Shown: piece by piece, positions 44,935 to 56,189 of the stretch
Numbering within the stretch: the stretch's first letter is position 1
Layout of the letters: every line of letters begins with the position of its first letter
From: Canna indica
Taxonomy: Eukaryota; Streptophyta; Magnoliopsida; Zingiberales; Cannaceae
DNA: 64,000 nucleotides
Reading direction: 5' to 3'
NCBI GenBank assembly: GCA_034359265.1
Contig: CP136894.1
Location: forward strand, 33,262,501-33,326,500
Translations under genes and position numbers: made by a program
The notes under the pieces: model-generated
What the model was told of the DNA's origin: nothing
Databases searched by the model: none
Seen by the model: only the letters and a program-made list of their open reading frames with translations

Positions 44935-46343
44935 TGTCACACCTCAACTGAGGGTAGTGTGACTGGCCAGGGCCCACATCCCGCCCTGTAGCCTACTGTC
45001 TATACTGACATCAAGAAGCCAAAACATATCGACAGAAAGAAAAACTCAACATACTTTATAAAAGTTTGCAAGTCACAATGTATATAAGTTTTTCAAAATA
45101 AGATGAAACATCAACATCAAATCCAGTGGTCAAATATCAAATTTTACAATCCTTTTTTTTGTTTTACAACATCAGTGTAGAAAATAAAACCAACATATCT
45201 AAGGACTAGTCTAAGACTCATGGACGCCGCTACGAGATATGACACCGCCTCTGCCCTCCAGCTGCACCATGTCGATATCAAGCTACTGCTCATGCTCTGC
45301 AAAAATAGAAATAAACTGTGATTCCACTTGGGACTCAGTGAGTGGCTCAATTGAACCCCTCCACGTAAGCCTCGGTCATGCAAATATATATATAACAAGG
45401 CAATAAAAGAATGTACAAGGAGGTAAAGTGTGTTTCAAATGCAACTAAAGACCCTCAACGGATCCATCAGTATTTACTGTACATGATAACCTGCCACCTT
45501 GGCATATCACGCCTCTGGCATCCGGCCTACTCATAGCAATATATTCCGGCTACAACCGTCCCTACCATATCGGGTAGTATCATACTGGCCATCGGCCACA
45601 TCATCTCAAGATGCAAGCAAACAATCCTGGGCCGTCAACTAGGATGTCCACTAGTCTCCGTACATCGTCTGGTGTAAGGATAGCTAGTCCCACCCAACTG
45701 GGGTCTGGCACCTAGCGGGCCCACTGGCGCACCTCTAGACCCAACTGGCCGAGCTAAGCATTTGTCATTTCCGACCTCCTCGCTCCTCGGTGGACCATCT
45801 CAAGCACATTACACAATCAATATCCTAGGGTTTCCATATATATATATATATACTTCGGGCCTTTGCCCGTATCTAGCCATGTCCGGCTACCGGGTCAACA
45901 ATTCATGCCGTACCTTTTAGTATATGTGCATCTACAATCTCTAAGTTTCCAAAAATATACAAGCAGTCATAGAAGTGTTATCGTCTCATATCTAAGTTTC
46001 TATAAATGTGCTATGAACATCTAGTGACGCCTTACATGTTACCTAGCCCTTCTACACTGTCTTAGGTGAGAATTTCCATGAGTCAACCTTGGAATACCAT
46101 CCAAGGACATTTAGGGCAGCATGCATAATCTAAAGAAAATGCTCAAATATTACATCATTCATCATATATAATCATAATGCACATACCTAACAATTCTTAT
46201 ACTACCTTAGGAATATTAGCACAATAAGGAGCAACTATCTAGCATGACAAGGTAGTAATAAATTTAAATAACATGTATGAATTATAAAACATGGTAACAT
46301 TGTCAACATCCAAGTATAAGGATCAAATGCTAAGTATGGTTAC
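44935..46343 (-). repeat. Gypsy LTR piece cut by the next element
   Basis: Starts TGTCACACCTCAACTGAGGG and follows the LTR at 37829-40288 through matched blocks (for example 'gatagctagtcccacccaactggggtctg', 'cacctagcgggcccactgg'). It breaks off at 46343 where a Sirevirus-type LTR starts. The TGTAAGACCC end and internal region are not present to the right. Confidence 0.8.
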
Positions 46344-47752
46344 TGTTGACGAAATGGCGACACTAGAGGGGGGGTGAATAGTGTGTTTACTATATGATTT
46401 GCCTAATTTCAATTTTAATCGATTACTTAACTCGTTTAGGCGAATTACACTTATGCGATGTAGAAGCAAGATAAATGATAAAGCAATTAACACAAAATAA
46501 TAAGACAATGCAAACACGGATTTATAGTGGTTCGGCCCCAATGCCTACTCCACTACCTAAGCACCCCGCTTAGGATTTCCAAACTAGTTTTACTAGATCA
46601 ATTTGAGTTTCCCTTATACACGAGGACTTTTCACCGGAAAGTCTCACTCTTCACCTAAGGTACTTCCACACCCAGAAGTTTTTGCCTTCTTGTCGAGAGC
46701 ACTTATCCCACCTCAACCCTAAGGGACAACTAAACTAATCCTAGTAAACACTACATTTACACAAGTGACTTTACTCCTCTTCACCAAGGATACCACTTCA
46801 CAATCAACAAGACCTACACTCTAGGTCTTTACACCGACACAAATAAAAACACAGTTGAAATAATAATAAAATTACAATTGAAAGAGCTTAAGATAAAACC
46901 AATGTTTGCAAGCTCCTTTCACAGCCTTCAATGCCTCCAACTCGTCAAGACGAACTGCTCGATTTAATTCTTGAGTTGAGGAAGAACTTGCGCTTGAAGT
47001 GGAACTCGCTGGAGAAACAAAGCGCGCCGATTGATCGTTTGGAAGGCTTTAAATCCCTCTTTCAATGCTCAATAAATTCGGTAACATCAAGGAGGAGGAT
47101 AAATGAAGTATCAGAGGGTGTATTTATACCATCGTGAAGAAACGGCTGTTCAACAGATAGAAAACTATTTGTTACAGACCGCCGGTCGAAGCATCGCTCG
47201 ATCGGTCATTTGACCACTGCAAATTTCCCCGTGGTCGGTCGACCGACGGGTCGACTGCCCAGATGAAAATCGTGAATCCGTGATCTTTGGTCGACCGACG
47301 GGTTTCATCTCCGGCCAGCCTTAGCCAATTTATTTCCCCATTCAGTCGACCGATGCGATCTTGCGTCGCGGGTGTTAGCAGGTTGGTCGACCGCTGCTTT
47401 TGGCCACATTTTGGCGACATTCGGTCGACCGACATTGTTGCTGCCACTGCTGAAACACCATTCGGTTGACCGACGTAGAGTTGGAAATTTTCTAGCTTGG
47501 ATTTTTCATTCCGCGCTCGATTTCCAGCATTGTTCTTCAACGTGCTACATCTTTGAAGGATTCTCCATGCTTCCCAACATGTTTTTGATGCACGCTTTAA
47601 CCTGTTTTGAGGATTGATCGAGATACGATAGACTTGACGAATCTTTCATCAATCCTACAATTTTCATACTTAAACACTTGTTAAATGGGTTTGTTATCGT
47701 CAAAATAATCATGAGGAAAATAAAGCATGAAGGAAGAGCCCTTCAGCTAACA
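46344..47752 (-). repeat. 3' LTR of the third gag-only element
   Basis: 1.41 kb. On the plus strand it runs TGTTGACGAAATGG to CAGCTAACA. TATA box at 47122-47129, imperfect stem-loop just after it (about 47152-47175), GTCGAC cluster 47181-47475. R/U5 part closely matches 6756-7190; U3 is diverged. Confidence 0.88.
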
Positions 47753-48143
47753 ATCTTCCCCTTTTTGATGATGACAAACCAATGACGATTAATATCAGGA
47801 TACAAGGAAGCATTAAAGAAATAAAGCAATGTTAATCAAATTAAGCTCCCCCTATCTATATGCATGTATCTTCTCAATTTTCTTTTATCATTTTGTATCT
47901 TCTATATGAATGTATTCAATTATACTACTTCTCTTATCAATATATTTACTCCCCCTATCAATGAGCATATATCCATGTACTCTCCCCCTTTTGTCATCCA
48001 TCAAAAACAAATATAGCAAGCATAGCAAGATGAACATGTTCATAAAGATGAAAAATACATCACATAGTCAATCAAAGACATGTCCATAGGATGAAAAATA
48101 CCAATACATCATATGTTCTGTCAATACACCAGTACACCAAAAT
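47753..48143 (-). other. Polypurine tracts and 3' untranslated region
   Basis: On the minus strand ATCAAAAAGGGGAAGAT abuts the LTR. Further tracts lie at about 47846 and 47950-47960 (AGGGGGAG complement) and 47983-47996 (AAAAGGGGGAG complement). An inverted repeat pairs 47689-47706 with 47763-47780 around the LTR edge. Confidence 0.8.
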
Positions 48144-49343
48144 ATCAATACTCATCCTCAGGTGGTGGAGGAGGTGATAGATGCGACTGATAATACTGCC
48201 ACATCTCATCCACTCTCCCATACATTTCATCAACTTGACGACCGTACTCATCTATTTGCTGACCATACTGGTCAACACGTGACCATACTCGTCGATGCGC
48301 TGGCCATGGTCACCGATCATGGTGCCAAACTCGTCCATCTATCGATCAATCGCTTGCATGTGGGCTGATGATGTGTTGTTCCATTCCATCTGAATAATCT
48401 GAAACTGCGCAAAGCGATGCTCCAAATCACTTTGACTCGCACGGGAAGGGCCGGATGATGATCCTCCACCAATTTTGTCCTCCTCCATCTCTGTCTCATG
48501 CTTCGCCTGGTCCATAGGATCTCCTCGCGTCCTTTTGCCGCGTTGATGCTCAAGAATCTTCATGCAGCTCAGGGAGGAAGAGTCTATGGCTCTCAGAATA
48601 GGTTCTATCTCAAATCTAGATCTATCAACCCCATCTTCATTTATGAAATAAGAGATTACCGAGGCATAAGGAAGAGCTTCTTTTTTTGAGGAGTGGACTT
48701 CAGCTATGTATCTAAGCATGAGGTCAGGGACATCTATAGGTATACTAGACATGGCACTGAAGAGTACCCTAAAACTCATGGAGGTGACCTCATCGAAATG
48801 TCTTGCTCTAGGAAGAATATTATATGCAATGATGAGGTGCATAATCCTAGCTATGGGTGAAAGCTTGTTGCTTTGGGTAGGCATCACTCCCTCATAGTCC
48901 TCAGGGCATATGGCTGGTATAATTACATGAGGAGGGTACTCCTCATAAAAATGGTTGGAGGACATCTTATAAATTCATTTTCCCATTAGGGGAAACTCAA
49001 AGACGTCTCTAATGAGGGATTCTGTGATGACTTTGGGTTTTCCTGAAATTTCAGACTGTAGGACTAAGCCATCACCAAGCCTTGCCTTCTCTATTACTAG
49101 ATTAGAAAAAAATGCTTTTACTAAGATGGGACAAACCGGTACTTGTTTTGCTAAAAATTATACCCAACCCATGTTAGCAAGTTTCTCTCGGATATTAAAT
49201 CTTTCTAAGTCATCTAAGTTTACTGGCCGAGTTTGCAGGATGGCTCTATCTACAATCTTGGAGGCTTGTTTCTTTCCTAATTGGGTCAAGAGATTATTAG
49301 GTAAGGATGAGAGTTTGGTTTTAGGTGCCATTCTGCAGAACAA
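48144..49343 (-). pseudogene. Extra ORF resembling the 'putative plant transposon protein' domain
   Basis: A minus-strand frame of about 400 codons with few in-frame stops. The N-terminal part has LDDLERFNIREKLANMGWV, a stop, then PILVKAFFSNLVIEKARLGD and KVITESLIRDVFEFPLMG. After a second stop comes LSPIARIMHLIIAYNILPRA, HFDEVTSMSFRVLFSAMSSI and SKKEALPYASVISYFINEDG. This order matches the plant domain often annotated as 'putative plant transposon protein' (in Pfam near Transposase_32, from memory), found in ORFs of LTR retrotransposons. The C-terminus is acidic and hydrophilic, with a possible short coiled coil. It sits between the gag/pol position and the 3' LTR, where env-like genes lie in some Sireviruses. 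No signal peptide or membrane segment is evident. Function unknown. Confidence 0.7.
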
Positions 49344-51519
49344 TTTTGAAGATGATATAAGAGATTAGTCTTTAAATGAAAAATGCATGCTTTCTAATGC
49401 AAAAGAAAAAGAGCAAAAAAGTTTAAAACTCGGTATAGGCTCATGCAACAAAGATTTCTCATTAAATCTCAAGATAAATATAAAATAAAATAAAATGGAA
49501 GGGTTAATCATAAAGATCCATATATAAAAAAAATGTTTTGGCCAAAAATAAAATTTTTCAAGAAGACCTAAACTTAAAATTGAGTCAAAAATTATTGCAA
49601 GCAAACAAGAAGATTTTTGACTAACAATTTATGATCAACATAAAATTTCATTAAAGAACAAATGATGAATCATTTTAAGAACACATGAAATCCTTGATTT
49701 TTGTTGGAAGAAAAAAATTCTTTTCGAGGTAAACATGCTCAATAGAAGTTATCAAAAAAATTGCATGAATGACATTTTGTGTGTGAATAATGATGCATTG
49801 AAAGAACAAATCATGTTTTTGAAGACAACTTCATGAATGAAGGATGAAGAAAGCTTTTTACCTTGGAGAAGAAGCTTGGAGAGGAGGTAGAACCCTAAAA
49901 GATGGTAAGAGAGGACTCAAGATGGGACACCCGGTCGAATGGGCAAGGAAGCCCTAGTTTCGGGCTTAATTAAATAGATTGGACGGCTAAGATTCAATCT
50001 GGGTGAAAAATTGAGCGATCTGGGCATTTTTTCGCCCACCGGTCGATCGGACGGTCGAATGCCTATCAACCACTCGATCTGTTTTATCTTTTATTCCTTA
50101 AGAAAAAAAATTTGAGAAGGTGTGATCATCCGAATTTTGTGAAACTTTTTCTACATAAATTAGACCCTACGAGGATTCTAAAGAATCAAGAATCACTCAA
50201 AAAGGATATCCCTACAATTTTCTAAAAATCCTACAAGATCTCAGTGGCATTTTTGTAAATATGTGTTATTTAACCACTGATTTCTGATTTTGCTCAAATC
50301 TTCTAGATATCAAGATATGATCATTTAACACTTGTTTTATCAAATTTGAAGTGAAATTTAAAATTAATTAGTCATGTTATGAGCTTAGCACAATTTTAAT
50401 CAAAATAAGCTTGAAGCCATGAAAGTGCTAATAATCAAATTTGGCTATCTACTCATGTTTTCTCTAACTTAGACACTTGGACATCTAACATGAGTGAATT
50501 CAAATATGTTTTGTGAAGATTTAAACCCAAAAAGAGATTTCTAAGTCAAATTGTTGACTTAGGTCAATTATTTCCAATTTGAGTCTCATGAACCAATCAA
50601 GTGATCAAATTGTTCATCTAGTTATGAGTCTTCATATGATACCGAGTGTAACAACCTAGACTCATGTGATATATGCATTCAAAACATGTATGCCAATCAT
50701 AGAAAATGAGGTCTCTAATGAAGATTCTAACCTAGAGCAAATTTCATCCAATCAACATATTAAATTGCCTAAGTTATCAAACATTAACTTACTCATGAAT
50801 TTTCATACATTTATCAAGCAAAAGCGATCATGAGCATAGAGACTTCATTAATCATGAATAATAAAGTATTATACAAATATTTTTGCAAAATTGAACTCAT
50901 ACCTCACCCTTGAGAATTTTCCAAAATTTTCATTTTCTTTTCAATTTGGCTCTACTAGCTTTCCATCACATTTTTGATAACTTGCAAGCAATATTCATTA
51001 GTAACGTAATAGAAATGTAACTACTAATAAGTTATCGTACTAGATAACAAAGAGAAAACCAAGTATCGATCTCAAGATTTACTTTGCTAAATAGTTTGAA
51101 ATCCGTTTCAAAATATGTTGTCATGAATCCAAAATGAATTTTCAAGAGATCATAAATATAATATCGATGAAAACATGATCTCCAACCCTTCCTATTGGTT
51201 AAAAACCAAAAAGCCACAATGAGCCTACGATTCAAAACCGCAAGATCGCATGAGCCCATTATAGACTACATAGGTCTCCGAAGACACCGGAAATCAAAAA
51301 TTAAAAACGTTTTTGAAACGATATTAAGAGCGGGGAATCTACTAATATTAAGTACATATCAAACTCCAACTATAATTTTAAGCACTGGGATATAGGAGAT
51401 GATACCAATGTGTTTGATGCCAACTTTACCATAGGCATCTAGATGACTTGAAGTTGCAATTTTGAGATGGTTCAATCTTTGAATCCTCAAGAAACTTCAA
51501 TCAACCACCTTCATCTTAC
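49344..51519 (-). other. Non-coding internal region
   Basis: AT-rich, without recognisable pol. It has the half-palindrome TTGACTTAGGTCAA at 50554-50567, phrases shared with 8900-11300 ('acttgcaag', 'catgagt...agaacttc'-type units), the conserved block 51180-51300, and an isolated GTCGA-type pair (about 50040-50060). Confidence 0.7.
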
Positions 51520-51780
51520 CCTTGTGTGGTATCCCCCTACAATAGAAGATGAGACTTTTGGTACCCAAATAGCTTTGGGTCCTTGGGGGTGAGTTGGCAT
51601 AGGAATCCAAAGTGTCTTAACTACACTTGGATTTTTCTTGAATGCACAATCAAAAATAGCATGGCCAAAAATACCACAACAAAAAAAATGTCCATTAAAT
51701 TTATTTTTTTTGTTATGAACATGGGATTTATCATTAGAATGCTTAGCATATGAAACCTGATGAGTATGAGCATTCTTAAA
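51520..51780 (-). pseudogene. Gag C-terminal end of the third gag-only element
   Basis: Minus-strand translation reads FKNAHTHQVSYAKHSNDKSH, then FFCCGIFGHAIFDC, in which the first Cys of the second knuckle is Phe, then KNPSVVKTLWIP and PQGPKAIWVPKVSSSIVGG. It matches 36080-36350 and 11710-11960. It is cut at 51780 by gypsy sequence, so the capsid and coiled coil are missing. Confidence 0.82.
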
Positions 51781-51895
51781 GGGCTCGAGTGGCTGAGCTA
51801 ACTAGGTGCTCTGTAGGGAGCAGGAGTTGAGGCAGCAGCCACAACCAGTATCGGCAGTACCCGTAGCACCACAAGTGGTCTAGCCAGTAGCACAG

Positions 51896-52735
51896 TTGGT
51901 CAGAGCCCCCAGAGCACCTTCATATGTAGATTTTGTTGCAATCAGGCCACCGGAGTATATAGGGATAGATCAGTGGGTGAAGGTTACTAGTTTCTTGGGA
52001 GATTGCTATGAGCTATGCAGGAAGCTCGGTTGTTCTTCTGAGACGACCGCTCGACTAATCGGGTTACAGCTGAGAGGTCCAGCCAAGGATTGGCTTCACA
52101 CTTGGAGGGATCGTAGAGCTGCAGATGCACCACCCCTTACTTGGGAGGAGTTTAGAGCTACTATGGTAGAGAAGTACCTACCGATGAGCATCCGGGATAG
52201 GCGGGCGAAAGAGTTCGAGCTACTGCGTTAGACGGGAAGTATGTCGGTGATAGATTATGAGATTGAGTTCACTCGACTCTCGAAGTACTATCCCACCTTG
52301 GTAGCCACAAAGACCGCCAGGGTCAAGTGGTTTGTTGAGGGGTTGAGGCCGCAGATCGCGAGACTGATCCATTACACCGAGGACACTTCTTTTGCTCGGG
52401 TTGTAGATGAGGCGCTCCGAAAGGAGGCGCGAGTACCGACAGACATGCATGATGGTCCCCAAAAGAAAATGTTTCGGTCCCAGCCTTTGGGGGGTCGACC
52501 GGCTCACTCAGAGGGGACTTTCAGGACATCAGATCCACCATAGGGCGGAGGTCTTAACAGTTCCAGAGGCCATATGGGTTCAGGACCAGGGGCGTCATTC
52601 AGAGATTCTCAGCGGAGATCTGGGCCACAGCAATGTAATCAATGTCACATGAAGCACTGGGGGGCTTGCTGGGGACGTTCGGAGGTATGTTTTAGTTGTG
52701 GGCAGACTGGGCGTTAGAAAAAAGATTGTCCTAGC
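51896..52735 (+). pseudogene. Gypsy gag
   Basis: Starts within APRAPSYVDFVAIRPPEYIG (the region upstream is broken). Then FLGDCYELCRKLGCSSETTA, GLQLRGPAKDWLHTWRD, WEEFRATMVEKYLPMSIRDR, a stop at about 52230, TGSMSVIDYEIEFTRLSKY, ARVKWFVEGLRPQIARLIHY and GPQKKMFRSQPLGG. The tail carries CNQCHMKHWGACW and, near 52690-52735, CFSCGQTGR followed by a stop and KKDCP, a CCHC knuckle with His replaced. The Retrotrans_gag domain is almost complete. Confidence 0.85.
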
Positions 52736-52861
52736 AATGGCAGTCAGCAGCCTGATCAGGCCAGAGGAAAGGGACCAATGTTAGTGGGTTCCATAGCTCA
52801 GAGAGGTCAGACTTAGGGAGGAGGCCAGCGAGCTAGTGGTTCAAAGAGGCCTGCTACACGG

Positions 52862-53163
52862 GTATTTGCCATGAACCAAAAGGGTGCTGAGGCATCCAGG
52901 GCAGTGGTATCAGGTAATATTATTGTTGGGTCTGCCATTGCATATGTATTGTTTGATCCGAGTGATACGCACTCTTTTGTTTCTGCTTTGTTTGCTACTA
53001 AGTTGTCAGGAATATCTTTTGTGCTTGAATTGCCCCTTGTGGTGTCTATGCCTATGGGTATATCTGTGATGGCAGAGATAGTATTTCGGAGCTGTGAGGT
53101 TGTCATTTGCGGGCATGTGTTGATAGCCGACTTGATACTCCTGCCGAGGATGAATTTTCTTTA
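52862..53163 (+). pseudogene. Gypsy aspartic protease
   Basis: Frame from 52871: KGAEASRAVVSGNIIVGSAI, VLFDPSDTHSFVSALFATKL, then a segment ending HVLIADLILLPRMNFL and a stop at 53163. The active site DSGAT reads DPSDT: catalytic Asp kept, Gly lost. The usual MDWL that should follow MNFL-like residues is missing, which marks the deletion of the rest of pol. Confidence 0.82.
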
Positions 53164-53175
53164 ATGGGGGAAGAT

Positions 53176-55215
53176 TATTATGACCAAAATTTTAATAATT
53201 ATATTTTGTCCTTCAGTAGGGAATCGTAGGCTCGAGTTAGGGCGGGCTTGCAGAGAGAGTTTTAGGATTAATTCTTGGTAAGCAATTGATGCAGAAAAAT
53301 TTAGGAAAATTTTATTTATAATATTTATGTGATTTAGCATGCTAGGATGATAGAGGAGCTCGAGTTGAGTCTAGCGATTCAATCGGAACCCAAATCAGAG
53401 TTAGAACATGTTAGATATAGATTTTATAATCGAATCACTTAAGGAGGGCATTTTGGTGATTTAGGGCCCGACTAGGCCCCACATATATCCACCTGGGGCG
53501 TGCGGCCTGGGGTTTAGATGCATGCCACTTGAGGCAAGAGGAGAGTGAGAGAGGTGCGACACCGAGTAGGGTGGGAGCAATCTGGAGGTCGAAATTCGCG
53601 AGTGGATGCATGCCACCTGTTCATCGTAGGAAGATCTCTAGCTTCTTCTCCTATCCATTTTCTCCAAAAAGGTGAGTGGATAAAGCCCTTTTTCCCCCAT
53701 CTCCTTCATGATGTCGCCGCCCCTATGAGAGGGGTTTTTCTCGTGTCGAATTTGAGTAAAAGATTGATGAATTTTTACGTTGTTTGTCATGGATGTTTTG
53801 GTCCAGATTTTTGGGTCTTAGCCGCATGCCTCATGGCAAAAAATTATGGGGAGCCACCGTCCCTTCCCTCTTGATGTCTTGATGGGATTCTTGATTCTTG
53901 ATGGTAGTTCTTGGTATTAATGGTTTCTTGCTTCTTGGTAGAAGGGAAGATTGGGGGTTTTAGGGTGTGCCGCCCCCCCTAAAGGGTTCCCTAAGAACTG
54001 TAACGATCAGCCGACCCCTAATAACCCATGTAGAGGATCTTGAGACTTGTTCAAACATTGAGACTACACATTGAGGATATTTTCATGTCATTAGAACATG
54101 CACAAGTGTAGAGACCTATAATTGGGAAAAGTAAGGAACTTAGGGACATTTAGAGACATAGGGACTTAGGATGAACATTGTGTTGAGACGAACCTATGGA
54201 GGATTTGTAGGGCCGAACGCCCCTGGCTTTTAGAGCACTCGAGTATGATGGTAGGCTGACCCTAGAAGGTGCGGTTAGGGGTTACAAGGGGTTGGTCTTC
54301 TATTGTATATGCTCGCTATGTTTTAATACTTTGCATAAGGATTCTTCATGACTAATATTTTTATTTGCTTACATGTTCTATTATGTTGATACATGCCTAT
54401 GTCATGTGCTTGTGATGATATGCAGGTTGAGATGTACTTAATTCCTTATGGCATGATTTATGTGATGCACTGATATGATGTTATGTATATTCATGGAATG
54501 CGTGTATTATGTTTCATAATTATGTGGCATGAACATTATTACTTATAGACATGTGAGATATGATGTATGACATGAGGACATGGAGAGGCCGAGGTATGAT
54601 CATAGCATATTTCTATATATCTGTTTATGTAGATGGATTATTCTCGTTAGTATACTATGTATGTGTGTGTGTGTGCTGTGCTTGGTGCATGTTCACGGAA
54701 GCCTCATCGGTGAGGGGAGGGTATGCCCTAAACAGACGATGTTAGCACTATTCCAGAAGTTCCAACCGATGAGGGGAGATCAAGCATACCCCAAAGAGAT
54801 AGTCCGGAATCCCGACCGGTGAGAGGAACGTATGTCCCAAAGAGACGGTTCGGAAGAGCCTGTTCCTGTGAGGGAGGGCATGTCCCAAAGAGACGATTTC
54901 GGGCTGGGTGGTAGTTCGGAGGCCACACCGACTACCTACCCTATGTGTCTATGTGGGATCGACGCGTCCAGGTTGGTATATGTGTTGATGCATTTAGACA
55001 GGTATTTTATACTTGGAGGGCATATCTATTGTTGGTTGTGATATGATGAATAGGAGGATAGATCTGCATGTTGATAATTGTTCATGAGATATGCTTTTAT
55101 CGTTATATTCTTGTTTATATGCTGAGTTTAATCATGATCGATATGGTGGTTTGAGGACTAATCTGCTCACTAAGTCCTAGTTGAACTTACCTCTTTATAT
55201 TATCTTTTTCAGCAC
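53176..55215 (+). repeat. 3' LTR-like region of the gypsy derivative
   Basis: About 2 kb following the polypurine tract, without convincing coding sequence. It contains a tandem set of about 60-bp units (54695-54905), a short TG run near 54660 and an end (ctgctcactaagtcctag ... tttttcag) like the inverse of 45290-45360 and 38160-38240 in the other gypsy LTRs. It stops abruptly at 55215. Confidence 0.65.
54695..54905. repeat. Diverged tandem repeats in the gypsy LTR
   Basis: Four imperfect units of roughly 60 bases built on 'ccggtgaggggagg.atgtcccaaagagacgatt'. Open frames through them differ in length and are not conserved. Confidence 0.75.
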
Positions 55216-56189
55216 TTGAGCGTGACCGTTGCACACAGGGGTCGCATGGAGGACACCGTTGCAATGGCGTTGTGACTGCGCAAATTGCCATTGCAATGTT
55301 ATTAACTTTGCGACAGTTTGGCAACCACTTCCGACTGGTGTTTTGAGCTCGTTGATTGCCGTCACCAAAATCTTATTAAATTCCTGCCCGAACACTTTTT
55401 TTCTTTCCCCGCTCGATCTCTCACTCGACCACTCCTCCCTCGCTCGTTCTCTCTGCCGCCGCACACTTCTTCACCCAACTCCTTCCAGCTTCGCGAGTCG
55501 CTGCCCTGCTTAGTCTCAAAGCGAGTCGCTGCCCTGCTTCATGAGTCGCAACTCCTTTCGGCACACTTCATTCTCTCTCTCTCTCTTGTTCGCCTATCCC
55601 TCCCTCCTCTTCCACCAAGGTGAGATCTTCCTCTCCCCCCTATCCCTTTCCCCTCTACTGCCTTCTCCCTCGTCAGTTCTTCCTGTGTCCATTGGGGTTT
55701 TGATTTGGCCAGTCAAAAGTTAGGGTTTCAATCCTGTTCTCTGGTCTCTCATTTCCTTTCTTCTTGCATTGTAGGGCTTGATTTGCTGTGGTAACAGTTG
55801 GTTCTTCTGGTGTTATGTCGTCAAATCGTGCTTGTGCATGTATAACTTGGCAGGGACCAATTTGTGGCTTGACAACCAGTTCTGGTTTGTACAATTTATC
55901 TATGCTTGATAAAATAGCCTATCAAAACTTACGCTTTATTTATTGTGCTATACATTCTTTATGCGTGTGATTAGATAGGTATAGATTTCATGTTGGAACC
56001 TGTGGGTTATGCCTATGGAACCTGTGGTGGTCGGTTTGATGGATTTCATGTTGTTGTTATTTCCTTGCCTTCATTTTTGATCGGTCTATTGTATGCAATA
56101 TGACATTAGTCTCGTACTGGGTAGATTATTGTAGTATTGAACTGTTGTTGTCTTAACACCGAGGTTTTATATTTGATGAATGCTGTAGA
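55216..56189 (+). other. Unassigned segment with gene-leader character
   Basis: No recognisable protein. It begins with an inverted repeat (TTGCAATGGC at about 55259 with GCCATTGCAA at about 55288). Then comes a C/T-rich stretch like a 5' leader (55400-55680) with a splice-donor-like CAAGGTGAG near 55617 and an acceptor-like ttgcattgtag near 55766. A 19-base unit (gcgagtcgctgccctgctt) is doubled at about 55494 and 55521. It could be the first exon and intron of a host gene, or a captured gene fragment in a DNA transposon. Open frames here show no known domain. Confidence 0.35.

Larger units (their letters stand above)
46344..51780 (-). mobile_element. Third gag-only element, with extra ORF, 5' truncated
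   Basis: 3' LTR 46344-47752, polypurine tract 47753-47775, an extra open frame (48144-49343), long non-coding DNA and the C-terminal end of gag (51520-51780), all minus strand. The rest of gag, the primer site and the 5' LTR are missing; plus-strand gypsy sequence begins at 51781. It is related to the elements at 6756-15027 and 31685-44934 by gag, by the conserved block (51180-51300) and by LTR landmarks, but its LTR is a diverged subtype. Confidence 0.85.
51781..55215 (+). mobile_element. Ty3/gypsy derivative with gag and protease but no further pol
   Basis: Plus strand: gag 51896-52735, protease 52862-53163, then at once a polypurine-like tract (aatgggggaagat, 53163-53175) and LTR-like DNA to 55215. 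RT, RNase H and integrase are absent. The gag and protease are of the same family as those at 42954-44535. No 5' LTR or primer site is visible, as the left edge abuts the gag of the third gag-only element. Confidence 0.78.

Noticed and set aside
37829..46343. One full-length gypsy element with LTRs at 37829-40288 and 44935-46343
   Set aside because: The 400 bases between gag and the right LTR are the tail of the plus-strand gag-only element, there is no primer site, and the right LTR differs considerably from the left one.
54560..55041. Overlapping short frames in the gypsy LTR
   Set aside because: They run through diverged tandem repeats and a TG run and have no conserved content.
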